A stretch of 64,000 nt of DNA from Viola odorata. Its lineage: Eukaryota > Streptophyta > Magnoliopsida > Malpighiales > Violaceae. The position numbers and the translations under genes are program-made. The stretch lies in the NCBI GenBank assembly GCA_963691705.1, contig OY829544.1, positions 41,871,917 through 41,935,916 on the forward strand, given 5' to 3'. How positions within the stretch are numbered: position 1 is the stretch's first letter; each line of letters begins with the position of its first letter. A model generated the notes under the pieces. That model worked only from the letters and a program-made list of their open reading frames with translations. It searched no databases and was not told where the DNA came from. Positions 1 through 11,900 of this stretch are shown here, piece after piece.

Positions 1-249
1 TACCCTAGTTTCTTTCATGATACCAATGTTTAATTTTTTATACTCAGAAAAAGACATCACATTGATACCTGCTTCCAAGTCGCATAAAGCTTTTTCCACT
101 TGTTGGTTACCTATTTTGCATGGAATTGTAAAAGTGCCTTGATCCTCGCATTTTTCTGGAATTTTTGCCTGTAGGATTGCAGATACATTCTGAGTCACAT
201 TTATTCTCCCTTCTCCTGCAAGTTTCTTCCTGCTGCTGCACAATTTTTA
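1..249 (-). pseudogene. Athila-like Ty3/gypsy pol, protease start (partial)
   Basis: Translation of the minus strand in a frame shifted from the gag upstream gives a peptide containing FTIPCKIGNQQVEKALCDLE. This matches the aspartic-protease N-terminus of Athila-type plant retrotransposons, whose usual form is TIPC.IG....ALCDLGASVN. The active-site segment reads DLEAG rather than DLGAS, so the catalytic region looks altered. The piece runs off the left window edge, so reverse transcriptase and integrase are not visible. It follows directly from the gag reading frame at 247-1743. Confidence 0.65.
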
Positions 250-1743
250 AAGGTATTTAGCATAACTAGGAACTTTAGCAATTAAATCAAGCATAGGAAT
301 ATTGACAGCAATTTTTCCAAAAATGTTCATAAATTCCTGTTGCATTTTCTCCCTTTTAGTCTTTGCAGGCCTAGGAGGTAAAGGAGGTGGAATTTCTATC
401 TCTTCTTCTTGAGAAACGACCTTCTTACCTGGCTTGGCCAAGACTGGTTCTTCCTTTGCTGTTTTTTCTGGAATGTTGAGCTTGGCCAAGATCGGTTCTG
501 TTTGGATTTCCTCATCCTCCTCATCTTCTTCCTCATCGTCTAGCTTCTTTATCACACTTCCACTTCGGAGATGCATAACACTCACATTGTGCATGGATAA
601 TCTGCCTTGGTCAGGCTGCTGTTTTTGTGACAATTGAGCGATCTGTTTCTGCATCTCTACTAGGCTGGACTGGGTTGCTATCATGAACTTTTGGAGAGTC
701 TCTTCCATAGGTGGGCCAGCAATTTGCAGAGGTTGAGGAGCAGGCGGTAACTGTGGCACAGAATCTTGGCCAGGAGCTTGGCCTAGACGTAGGCCAAGAT
801 TCTGTTGTGGAGGGTGCGGCATAGAATGTTAGAAATTAATGGGGAATTGTTGCCCCTGGTTGTATCCGTATGTTGCATTCATCTGGACTGGATCACTTGG
901 ATGTTGTACCATGTAGCAATTCTGGGTTAGGTGATCCTGCTGTTGGCATATTCCACAAACCATGGCTACCTGTTCTGGAACTCCTGTTGGCTTTGTACCT
1001 ATAATGTTAACAGAAATATTTTTAACCATGTCAGTTAATTCATTCAACCTTTGTTCAACATTAATAGCATTAAGAGTGGAAGGAATAGAATTTTTTTCTG
1101 AAACAAGATTGTTTTGGCAATTATCTGCCATTGTTTGAAGTAACAGTTTGGCCCTTGTAACAGTCAAATCTTGCAACGCTCCACCAGCTGCTGCATCCAC
1201 TTTTTCTTTGCTGTTCGGAAGCATCCCATCATAAAAATACTGGATCATCGTTTGATCTGCAACTCCGTGGGTGGGAAAAACCTCTTGCAACTCACGAAAC
1301 CTTTGGTGATATTCACTGAAACTCTCGTTGCTTCTTTGCAAAATAGCAGCCATGTTCTTCCTAGCTGTCCCTGCCTTTGTCACATTCCAAAATTTGTTGA
1401 GGAACATGTTAGACATCTCAGCCCACGTGTTGACGGTGTTGTGCGGCAAGCTGTAAAACTAATTTTGAGCTGCCCCTTCAAGAGAACATGGGAAGGCCTT
1501 CAGTTTTGCTCTTTGTATGTTCACTACAGCAGGTTTCATGATATCACATTGAACATGTAAATTCCTTAGATGGTTGAATGGATTTTCATTCGAATGGCCA
1601 TAGAATTTAGGGAGATTGGCCACCATATTAGTCTTTATAGACCAATCATTCGCTACAGCTAGTAAGTTAATACAGGAAAAGGTTTCCTGTTCTGTTGTCC
1701 TATTCAATTCTCTCATGGTTGGCTCTTGTTGATTTTCTGCCAT
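247..1743 (-). pseudogene. Athila-like retrotransposon gag
   Basis: Three ORF pieces in one minus-strand frame (1743-1459, 1449-829, 822-247) form a Ty3/gypsy Gag. The first two carry the retrotransposon gag core (NPFNHLRNLHVQCD, FLNKFWNVTKAGTARKNMAA, FSEYHQRFRELQEVFPTHG). A zinc knuckle follows, CGICQQQDHLTQNC, which departs from canonical CCHC spacing. The last piece has a Pro/Gln-rich stretch, a Leu/Met region, a run of Asp/Glu near 530, and the typical pre-protease motif PMLDLIAKVPSYAKYL. Breaks are an in-frame TAG at about 1456 where Trp is usual, and a TAA at 829. The 5' LTR lies to the right, so the element points leftward. Confidence 0.8.
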
Positions 1744-1858
1744 GTTTGGATCCTGTGGTTCAGCTTGGCCTGCGGCTTGGCCAAGCTCGTGGCCAAGACT
1801 GCAAAACTAAAAAATAAAAACACAAAAACAAAAACAAAAACTACAAAACCGTTAGAAG

Positions 1859-1876
1859 TCCCCCGCAACGGCGCCA
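1859..1876 (-). other. Primer binding site, tRNA-Asp type
   Basis: The minus strand reads TGGCGCCGTTGCGGGGGA a few bases inside the LTR edge. This is nearly the well-known Athila/Tat primer site complementary to the 3' end of plant tRNA-Asp (TGGCGCCGTTGCCGGGGA), with one mismatch. It fixes the orientation of the element as leftward. Confidence 0.8.
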
Positions 1877-1881
1877 AAATT

Positions 1882-4800
1882 TGATCGCGTGTCGAGCACG
1901 TCAAATATAAGTGTATAATAGATATGAAAAAGGGGTAGAAATACAACTTATCATTTGTCCACAAGGAACTTGTAGATGGTGGTAAGAGGATCGTCCACAA
2001 AGACTTCGGGGGATTTGTAGTTCTTGGTTGACTTCCTCGTCACTGAGTTTGGTTGGTTGATTCTGAAAATTAAAACAAAAGCAAAAGCAATTAAATAGTT
2101 CAAAACAGTCTTGGTCAAAGGTTTGACCAAGACAGGGGGTCAAGATTGAAAACAGTAAAGAGAAGGTTCCCGGTAAGAGCATGAACGGGCTATGTTCTTA
2201 TGATTCGATCACTGATTCAATGGTGTTCATCTCTATATTTGCAGCGCTGCTGTCGCACCGTCGCGAGCGAAATTCGGGACGCAATGAAATTCACATAACA
2301 ATGAAGTCGCCACCCTATTTTTCTAAGGTTTAGGGAAAACCTAAAAAGTCCGTAAAAGGAAGAAAATAAAATAAAACTAAGGCACAAAAGAAAAGGGTCT
2401 AAACCCGAGAACGATGGTTCGGGGTCGTATTATGGACTCGGGAAGGTGTTAGGCACCCGAGTCTCATCCTTAAAAAGGTTACCGGTTCTAAAAAGAGGTG
2501 TTTAAAAATCATGTTGAAAACAAGTAATTTGGCCCTTAGGGGGAGAATCATCGCTTTAGTTTTTTAGTTGATTGGATTGATTTTATCCTAATTATTGTCG
2601 AGTTGTTTAACAGAAAATAACATTGTTTATCCTCTAAAAGATAAAAAAGGTTGGTTGCATACCTATTCCGATTTAATTTAGCCGAGTTCAAAATTAGTCC
2701 AATTACATGCAAAATTGATGAGATTACTACCGTTTTATTAATCTTTACCAAAGCGACGATCCTAGTGAACAACGATGGATCACTATCATCATTGGGCCGA
2801 TGCACGTGGTTAACCCTATTTACTAAGTTGTCCTAGCATGCATAAACTAGCATAGTACCATTTTCATGAATGCGAGAAACACGTTGAAAAGAGAAAAACT
2901 GGGGAGTGGGGTCGAAGCCGCGCACATAACACGTTCATCAAGATAGCATAAATTAAAAGACAATCGTGGGGACGAAGCCTCACACGAAACAAGCATAATA
3001 TGAAAACACGTGGGGACGAAGCCGCACACGAAACAAGCATAGTTTAAATGATCATTCAACATTAAAGGTTTAAAACACATTAAGAGGGGATCTCTAAAAA
3101 GGGATTAAATATGGAAGTATTTTCTAAGAGTTGGGCTTAAGACCCATTTTACTATCTTTCCACTTTCAAATGATTGTTTTCTTTGGTGATTTACTATCCT
3201 AAAGATTTAGAAGAGCTTAAATTATTGGAAAAGATTTAAATCCTATGTTTAATTACTACTTTGTTTAGTTTTCTTGGATTGATTTTATTCGTGTTGATTT
3301 TAATGGATTAAAAGGTTTTAAGAATTTAGTAATTAATAATCATGCAATTAAATTAAAGCGTGATGTTTAATACTAATCCTATTCAAATTTCATGCATTTA
3401 AGGAAAATAAAAGTTGAGTATTTACTAAACCTAATTCATTCAAGCAAGGGTCCATTAAATGAAACTATTAAAGGGAGTTAATCCAATTATTCTCATGCAA
3501 TCAAGTTGATTTTAAATCTAGCAATTCTAAATAATCATGCATTCAATCATATAACAAATAGAACAACTAATAAAAATCTCCTCGAGCGGATACCTGCATC
3601 ACAGATTGGTTAGTAGCATAGAATAAATAAATATGCGAACAGATAAAATAAATATTACATGCATGCATACAAGTACACTACGAACAAAACAAATAAAGCC
3701 TTCTAACGGGCCAGCCTAACACACATCAGCCCATCCTCTCTTCCTTTCTTTCTTCCCAGCCGGCCCAAGCCCACAAACAAACCATAAGAACCAACACACA
3801 CAAAAACCTAACCCACACACTCTTTCTCTTCTCTGCTGCCGCCGGCGACTCCAACTTCATTCCTTTTTCTTTGCTTCAGCCGCCGGCGGCTAACCCATCC
3901 TTCTCCTCAAACTGAAATCCCCTGCAAAAGACAAGCACAAACCAACAGCAAAGCAAGCAAAAACCAACAAGCTAACTAGAGGAAAAAGAGGCAAGAAGTT
4001 ACAGAGGTGCTGCTGGTCCGGGAAAGGGAGCGGAAGTGGTGGAGCAGCGGCGGCGAAGACGAACCAGACGGCTGCTGGGCTGGAGCCCGGTGGCCGGAGC
4101 AGTGGTGATAAATCGGGATTACGAGAGAGAATGAAAGGTGATGTTTTGATTTTGATTTTTGTGCGGTTTAGGTGTATTGATTTTGAATAAGTTTGGAGGT
4201 TTGATGATGGTGGATTGGGTTGGATTCAGTAGTGTGGTTGTTGGATGATTGGGTGATTGATGGTGTTACGGTGTGGGCAGTGTTGGCTAGGCAGCGGTGT
4301 GGCGGTCGGAACAGTGGTGGCGGAGGGTGCAGTGGCGAGGGTTGACTGATTTTGGGATTGAGTGGTTGGATTGGTTAATTGAATGAAGGAGAGGGATTGA
4401 TTTCGGGAGAGGGAGACGAGAGTAGTTGGTTTCGGAAGAGGGAGCGGGATTGATTTTTTTTCAGCCTCCTGTTCGAATGGGGCAATTACTCATTTTAATT
4501 AGGGAGGTAGCATGGGTTGATTGATTGTAAAATCAAGTGATAGGTAGGAGCGGGCTTGGTCGGACGTGGGAATCAAATGAGAGTGGAGACACGAGGAAGT
4601 GGCTTGACCGTGCGTGGGAGTAAAGAAATGGGAGTGGAAATGACACATTCCGTACGAACTAAATAAAATAAAAACACTAACAATTAAACAAATAATCAGG
4701 TAAAAAATTATGAAATCGATGGTAAAATGACTCGAACAAATAACGATAAAAAGAACCGATAAAGCAAAATAAATTTAAACAATTTAAATGCTCGTGGTCA

Positions 4801-5709
4801 AAATTCGAGTAGCAACAGCTGCTGTGGATAAGACAACGCCCAACTCAAGTTTACCCTCGGTTGTCAGTCGAGGCCCACGGTTGTCAATCGGGTCTGAGTT
4901 GTATTATTCATTTAACTGGGTCTCCCAAGCTTAAATCTGAATTGTCAGTTCTAAACTTAAACAAGGAAGTAAAGAAACCAGAAAATAAATAATTACAAAA
5001 ATAGAGATTATTAAGAGTAATTAGATCTCACGAAATATAAGAAACATAGCTCTCAAGCTCTTACCAAGAACGGTGATTAGCTAGATGCACTCATGAATGA
5101 ATTATAAAAATACTTGCTTGCATAAATAAAATAAATCCGTGGATTCAAAGAATTAAATCCCGGAGCAAAAATATATCAATGTCGAATTGGGGAAGAAGAA
5201 GATAGCGTGAGAAGAGGAGGACAAGTTCAGCTATAAGTAAGCTAAAACTCCTCTGTCCTTCTCCAACTCAATCTCCTAAATAATCTCCTAAATAATATCC
5301 TAAATAATCTCCAAATAAATTATCCTGATTTGTTTTGAATAAAAATAGGAATTTAAAATATACAAAGATGGAAGGAGATCCTTAATAGGATTCTTAAATA
5401 AATATCTTCTTGATCCTTCTCTTTCTTGCTGGACAACTGTGATTTGCTAGCTCGTAAGGCCCAACGTTGCTGCTCATAATTCCTCTCTCGCGGATCAGTC
5501 TTGGCCGGAGTCTTGGCCAAGCGCTTGGGCAAGACTCGAGAAAACAGCTTCAGCGCTCCACAAGTCATATTCTTCTATAAATTACCTTCAGACCAGAACT
5601 GCTAAGATATGGGAAATACAAGGATAAATCAGTAGGTTTACTGCCCAAATAATAAGTAAATGGATAGTAAAAGCATGATGAAATGCAATGTAATCAGCCC
5701 CTATATACA
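1882..5709 (-). mobile_element. Athila-like 5' LTR, split by a nested solo LTR
   Basis: The LTR begins at 1882 (plus-strand TGATCGCGTGTCGAGC), next to the primer site. The motif 'gtggtaagagg.tcg' near 1980 recurs in the LTR fragment at 25608. The body is interrupted at 2251-4817 and resumes at 4823, where 'cggttgtcaatcgggtct' again matches the fragment near 26050. The outer end is probably near 5709 (…CTATATACA), giving about 1.26 kb net, but this edge is a judgement because the partner LTR lies outside the window. Small ORFs inside it are not genes. Confidence 0.65.
2251..4817 (-). mobile_element. Solo LTR (Ogre/Tat-like), TSD GCTGC
   Basis: A 2567-bp unit starts TG and ends CA, with a perfect 5-bp direct repeat GCTGC at 2246-2250 and 4818-4822. 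On the minus strand it begins TGTTGCTACTCGAATTTTGA, very like the LTR at 20027 (TGTTGCTACCCGATTTTTGA). Both also share a GC-rich block, a 'gtgcctaacaccttc.cgag' motif and 'gggtggcgactt' near their 3' end. No primer site, gag or pol follows, so this is a solo LTR left by recombination. Nothing else is recognisable in 2500-4800, including the GC-rich 3700-4450 section, which has no credible gene. Confidence 0.8.
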
Positions 5710-5834
5710 AAAAAAAATTATAATCAAAATTATAATCATCTTATAAGTGGAATAAAATAGAATGATCACATAAATTTGTATATTACCTTTATCCATTCAT
5801 AAAAAAAACATCTTTGTCAACTATCACACACTTA

Positions 5835-6000
5835 TCCTTGTCATTCCATCCAAATCCACTATAATTTGGTCCTAGCATTTCAACAATTGTAAAATATTAT
5901 ATTCTTAACGTCTTCACTCTAGATTCAATATGCGGGGTAGCCTTAAGACCACTACCAGACAGCCTTAAGAGCATTTTCTCAACCTCTTTAAGATAACCTA
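5835..6000 (-). pseudogene. Harbinger ORF1 remnant, Myb/SANT-like
   Basis: Minus-strand translation gives EMLGPNYSGFGWNDKDKCV in one stretch and KATPHIESRVKTL in the next. These are hallmarks of the Myb/SANT-like DNA-binding protein encoded beside PIF/Harbinger transposases (typical form SGFGWN...CV, L.ATPHIESR.KTLK). The two stretches are in different frames, so the gene is broken. It lies just downstream, in the minus direction, of the transposase remnant at 6343-7092. No TIR was found on its left side; the region near 5710 meets the Athila LTR edge. Confidence 0.6.
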
Positions 6001-6342
6001 ATCTGAAATTGATACACGATGATTAATGATTTTTTATTTCTTTGATCTCTTATTGTTGTTGGAGGGTTCCATTCCTATAATTTTAGAAACACAATAACAC
6101 AATATGTTATAACTATCAAGCATAATTTGAACACTGCATAATATGATATCATAAAGTATCATTAAAATTAATTCACAAAATTTGCAGACGATAAAATCCA
6201 TAAATAAATTAGTCTTTTGTAATGTGACAAACAAAATAAAGTACAATTGTCATATTCCTAGGCTGTTTACAAAATAATATTTCCATTCTAAGATTGTCTT
6301 AAGGCCATCCAAGTATTGAACATTTCAGTGGCCTTTCTCCCT

Positions 6343-7092
6343 CTATAAACTCCAAGCATCACTGACTTCTAAATATGTAATTCTATCGCTTGAATCATCT
6401 ACTTCTTGTGTATAATTCTCATAAATTGTAGCTTCTATAGGGTCTACACTCATTTCTTGTCTGATATAATTTTGAAGGATACAACAAGCACTTATGATTC
6501 GACATTTAGTTATCACGGAATAATGTGAACGATCATGCAAGATACGCCATCTATTTTTAAGAAGACCAAAACACTTCTCTATAACATTCCTAGTCGGGGA
6601 GTGCTTCATGTTAAAGAACTCTTGTGGTGTAGTAGATTGATTCCCTTATCGCTATTCATTGAGATGGTACATTTGTCCTCTAAAAGGGGCTAAAAAGCCT
6701 TCACCATTTGTGTACCCCGCATCACAAAGATAGTAATAACCTATAAAAATTAGATTTGATTTTGTTATCCTAAAATGGTATATAGTTAAGAGACATATAA
6801 ACTACCTCATTAGTATCCTAATATTACCTTTTGGGACTTTTAGCCCATTTCTCATTGAAATAGCACTCCGTAACACTCGAGAATTTTGCGTAGAGCCTTC
6901 CTATCCAGGTAGAACATAAATAATTTGCATGTCTTGTGAATATACACCTAGGACATTCGTACATATATTACCCTTCCTTGATCTATATCTAGGTTTCTCA
7001 CTTTCATCTACCATGACATCAATGTACGTCCTATCTAAAACACCTAAGCAATTTTTTTCCAACAAATAACAAGGGTGTGTTAGATAATTCAA
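6343..7092 (-). pseudogene. PIF/Harbinger DDE transposase remnant
   Basis: Pieces in order on the minus strand: CLGVLDRTYIDVMVDESEKP with PRYRSRKGNICTNVLGV (7050-6900), then after an in-frame stop at the Trp of LPGWEGS the segment RVLRSAISMRNG, then YYLCDAGYTNGEGFLAPFRG (about 6745-6680), then NVIEKCFGLLKNRWRILHD near 6550. These are the DDE_Tnp_4 (HARBI1-like nuclease) signatures. The first catalytic Asp context (LDGTYI) reads LDRTYI. Introns or insertions separate the pieces. A terminal sequence GGCCCCGTTTGTTTCG (minus strand, 7406-7391) followed by TTA at 7407 fits a Harbinger TIR and target site. Confidence 0.75.
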
Positions 7093-7665
7093 TCACTCGT
7101 TTTATTCCACAAAATATTAGGATATTATTATTAAATTTAACCAATACTTTAAACCATTTCCATTCGCTATCAGTTGAATTCTCAAGAACAGGCTTTGGTT
7201 TCTTTAGTAACTTCTTATGTAGACGTAACACGACATTGATTATTGCCAAGAAAAATTCAGATTCTTACCATATTTTTGGTAGAAGAACTAAAAATATTTT
7301 CTAGTTGAACAATCAAAGAACAAAAAATAACTCATTTTCCAGAAAAAATAGATTTCACAGGAATTATTTTTTCTAGACAAGTTATTTTTTCGAAACAAAC
7401 GGGGCCTTAAATTCTTAAATTTTTTTTGAGGAGAATGTGGTCAATGGGGCTCAAACTCATGACCTAGTGGAAAGACACCATATATATCGGTTCAATTTTT
7501 AGTTTTTGAATAAATATAAGCAGACCAAACCGTGTATTTCTAATTTGGTCACGATTTGCCCCATATGGTTCTTCAAAAAAATAAAATTCAGATCTAATTG
7601 AACCCGAACCAACCGTTCTAATTCAGTTTTCATTTCAATTCGATATTTGTACACCCTTATAAATA

Positions 7666-7925
7666 CTCCCTCCGGTCCGAAATGTATGGCGTTTTAGCAT
7701 TTGCTTTTACTGTTTCGGAATGTATCTTAAGACGGCCGGAACAATCACTATTTGAGATAATTTTGCCCCGAATTTTTTCTCGGAAGTACGTTAAGGATTA
7801 ACGTACGTTCGAAAAAAAGTACGGAATTTTTTGGGGTCAAATAGTGCCTCATCCGGCCTCCTCGATATGCGTTTCCTACTGAATATTGGGATGCGAGGAA
7901 GTCATACATTTCAAACCAGAGGGAG
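7666..7925 (+). mobile_element. Stowaway-type MITE, copy 1
   Basis: A 260-bp element runs from CTCCCTCCGGTCCGAAATGT to a terminal ..AACCAGAGGGAG and is bordered by TA on both sides (7664-7665, 7926-7927). The TA target site and CTCCCTCC terminus are diagnostic of Tc1/mariner Stowaway MITEs. It contains the palindrome AACGTACGTT. A second copy of the same length lies at 14412-14671 in the opposite orientation, on the far side of the ethylene receptor gene. Confidence 0.85.
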
Positions 7926-7929
7926 TAGC

Positions 7930-8910
7930 TTGTAAGAAAGTGTAGCGGTTTGAGTACATCAAAACACATAATATCATGAACTCTTTGATTTTTTATTTTA
8001 TTTTGGTCGAAACATGAACTCTTTGATGATGATAGATCTTTTTATACATCATATACACATTGCTTTTTATTTTTATTTTTATTAAATCATACACTATTGT
8101 TCTTTTCTTACGTGCTCTATATGTAGATGAATTCTCTCTTTCAACGACAATTGACTTTAGGACAGAAGTACTCTTGTGATATTTATCGTGCATCACAATT
8201 AACGAATTAATAATACTAATCTTAATATAAAAAGAAAATAGATTTGTAATGAAGAAAATACATAAAATGGAGATCCAAAAAAATAATTATAGTAAAGAGG
8301 TTAGATTAGAAAACGATAGTGCCTCAATTTATTGCGAAACGTTGAACTGAGCCAGATTTTGATTTTGATTTTGATGTCGGCCTTTTCATCCATCTCGGCT
8401 CCTTGCCTCTTTTTGTTCTTGTCTTTTTCTCCACTTTTTCAGCTCTCTCTCTCTCTTCCACTCCTTCCTCTCTCTTCACCTGAGCAAAAACAACTAAAAC
8501 CTCTTCAAAGGAATTAAATTTCCTCATCTTCCCCTAAAAAAAAAAAAATTTTCCTCATCTTCCAAGCTTTGGATTTTGTTCCTCATGTGGGGATTCTGTT
8601 GCTGATGCTGATGCTGACCTTCCTCTCTCGTCACTTACTTTTCTCCACTCTCCATGACCATCCAAGGGAAATCAGTTAGACCCTTGATTGGAACATCCTC
8701 AGCTGCAGTCACAGATACCAAGATGGACGATTGATGACGAATAGAGGACCCTTTCAAGGGTAAAGTTCAAATCTTTCGTCTTTCCGGTAAGTTGGCCTCC
8801 TTCAATATATCTTTTGGGTTTTTGAATTTTTTTCTCGATTTGATGGCTTGATGGGTATTAGATACTGACACCCATTTTAGCAGATAACACGCTACTGTTC
8901 ATAGCTTTCA
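7930..8910 (+). promoter_or_regulatory. Upstream region and 5' leader of the ethylene receptor gene
   Basis: No other gene is seen here. The region 8330-8530 holds a pyrimidine-rich CT stretch. A consensus donor (TTCCG|GTAAGT, GT at 8787-8788) and acceptor (CCATTTTAG, ending 8880) define a 94-bp intron just before the start codon at 8911; a 5'-leader intron is also found in Arabidopsis ETR1. I cannot place the transcription start. Confidence 0.55.
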
Positions 8911-11900
8911 ATGAATATGGAGTCTTGCAACTGTATTGAGCCGCAATGGCCTGCGGGAGAACTGTTGATGAAGTATCAATACATTTCTGATTTCTTCATT
9001 GCTCTTGCTTATTTCTCTATCCCTCTTGAGCTCATCTACTTTGTCAAGAAATCAGCTGTGTTTCCATACAGATGGGTCCTTGTGCAGTTTGGTGCTTTCA
9101 TTGTTCTGTGTGGAGCAACCCATTTGATTAACTTGTGGACTTTTGGCATTCATACTCGAACTGTCGCCATTGTTATGACTACAGCTAAAGTTTTTACTGC
9201 TGTTGTGTCTTGCGCAACTGCCCTTATGCTCGTGCACATTATACCGGATCTTTTGAGTGTGAAAACTAGAGAATTGTTCCTCAAGAACAAGGCCGCTGAG
9301 CTTGATAGAGAGATGGGCCTTATCCGGACCCAAGAGGAAACAGGTCGTCATGTTAGGATGCTCACCCATGAAATCAGAAGCACTCTTGATAGGCATACCA
9401 TATTGAAAACCACGCTTATTGAACTAGGGAGGACATTAGGACTGGAGGAGTGTGCATTGTGGATGCCTACACGCTCCGGGTTGGAGTTACAACTTTCATA
9501 CACTCTTCGTCAGCAGAACCCTGTTGGATTTACTGTTCCTATACACCTTCCTGTGATTAATCAAGTGTTCAGTAGCAACCGTACTGTCAAAATATCACCA
9601 AATAGTCCTATCGCAAGACTACGGCCTGTTTCAGGAACATATATTCCTGGAGAAGTGGTTGCTGTTCGTGTCCCACTCCTTCATCTCTCTAATTTCCAAA
9701 TTCATGATTGGCCAGAGCTCTCTACCAGACGTTATGCAGTGATGGTTTTAATGCTTCCCTCTGATAGTGCAAGGCAATGGCGTCCTCATGAGTTAGAGCT
9801 TGTTGAAGTAGTTGCCGATCAGGTTTCAAACTACCATGTTTATCTTCTTCTTTCCCATGAAATGTGACATTTATCTCTTACTTGAAAATTATGCTTTCCA
9901 ACCAGGTGGCTGTAGCTCTGTCACATGCTGCAATCTTAGAAGAGTCAATGAGGGCTAGGGATCTGCTTATGGAGCGGAATATTGCCCTTGACCGTGCAAG
10001 GAGAGAAGCAGAAACTTCTGTTCATGCTCGTAATGATTTCCTGGCTGTTATGAACCATGAAATGAGAACTCCAATGCACGCCATTATTGCACTTTCGTCA
10101 TTGATGCAGGAAACTCAGCTGACAGCTGAGCAGCGCCTGATGGTTGAGACAATTCTTAAGAGTAGTAACCTTTTGGCTACTCTTATAAATGACGTATTAG
10201 ATCTTTCAAGGCTGGAAGATGGCAGCCTTCAACTTGACCTAGTAACTTTTAATCTTCACCTAGTGTTCAGAGAGGTAAGGTCACTCAATCCTGACTGTCA
10301 TTGTGAACATTTGAATTTTAAAAATATTAGCAGGTGTGAGCTGCCTGAATAAGATGCTTGTTTCTCCTCTTGCAGGTTCTTAATTTGATCAAGCCTATTG
10401 CATCTGTAAAAAAGTTGCCCGTGACATTAAGTTTGGCTCCAGATTTTCCTGAATATGCCATTGGTGATGACAAGCGCCTGATGCAAACTATATTAAATGT
10501 TCTCGGTAATGCTGTGAAGTTCTCAAAAGAAGGAAGCATCTCAGTCACTGCTTTTGTTGCAAAAACTGAATCTTTGAAGGATTCTCGAGCTCCTGAATTT
10601 TTCCCAGTGCCAAGTGATAATCACTTTTATTTGCGTGTGCAGGTTGTTATTTTGATGCTTAAAGAAGATTTTTGTCTGTGGTTTTCAATTTTTAGTTCTG
10701 GAACTGTATAAGTCAATTGTGCATGCCATCTATTCTTATAGGTTAAAGATACAGGGATAGGAATAAACCCACAAGATATACCCAAGTTGTTTACGAAATT
10801 TGCACAAAATCAATCGTTGGGAACCAGAAATTCCAGTGGCAGTGGACTTGGCCTAGCAATTTGCAAAAGGTACTTCATTTTGTTCCTTTTATATTAAAAA
10901 GCTTTGTATTAGTTATCAGATAACGCAATCAATTAAGTAGACTTCCTATTTATGGTTTTATTTTCTCATCGTTACCAAAACTTGTTAGCCAACTTTTTGT
11001 ACATGGACAGACAACTATATTTACTTCTTATGAATGCATGTGATCAGATTTGTAAATCTTATGGATGGACATATCTGGCTTGAAAGTGATGGTTTTGGCA
11101 AAGGATGTACTGCTACCTTCATTGTAAAACTTGGGATACCTGAGCGTTCAAATGAATCTAAGAATTTGTTCACGCCTAAAGTCTCAACACCAGTGGCTTT
11201 TCCAGGGCTCAAAGTTCTTGTCATGGATGATAACGGGTTAGTAATTACAAACTTCTCATCCCTTATTTCAATTTGTGAGCTCTCCACTACCTTGTAGAAG
11301 TTGAGGTCTTGAACTACAATTGGATGTTAACTAACCATGTGTATGACAGTGGTGGGAAAGGAATGAGAACTGAATTGTGAGAACATGGGAATGCAGTTTG
11401 TAGGAGTTAAGTTTTGGGAGAAGGGGAGGTTGGATGGTTTTGAGGCTGTTGGAAGGCCTCTAAAAATATGCCGAATTTTTCATAGCACTTGACTTCATAG
11501 ATATGTTAGTATTTCTAATTGATATTTCATTGGTTTGGTCCTAGTTGAAGTATTTTTACATAGACACCTAAATTAGGAATTATATTCTTGGCAGCATTTG
11601 CAGCGGACTGTTCCAGTATCGAGATATCTTGAGCTGAGCTTCAACTCATTTTCCTTTCCCACAGTATTTTCCCTTCCCCGTCCCTCATTTATGCAAGTGA
11701 TTTTAGGGAGTTGGGTGGTTTAGAGTCGGGAAAATATAGAATTGGTGTTTATAGGGTCACTTTGGTAGTTTGAATAATATGCAGAAAACTTTAGTAGTTT
11801 TTTGGATTAGCCATCAGTTCTTTACTTTTCATTAATCCAAACCCCACCCCACCCCACCCCACCCCCTATGCCCTGGATCAGACCAGGGATTGCCCTGGAT

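Noticed and set aside
434..637. Poly-serine ORF on the plus strand
   Set aside because: It is the antisense of the acidic Asp/Glu run in the Athila-like gag.
8324..8527. Lys/Arg/Glu-rich minus-strand ORF before ETR1
   Set aside because: It is the antisense of a CT-rich leader region.
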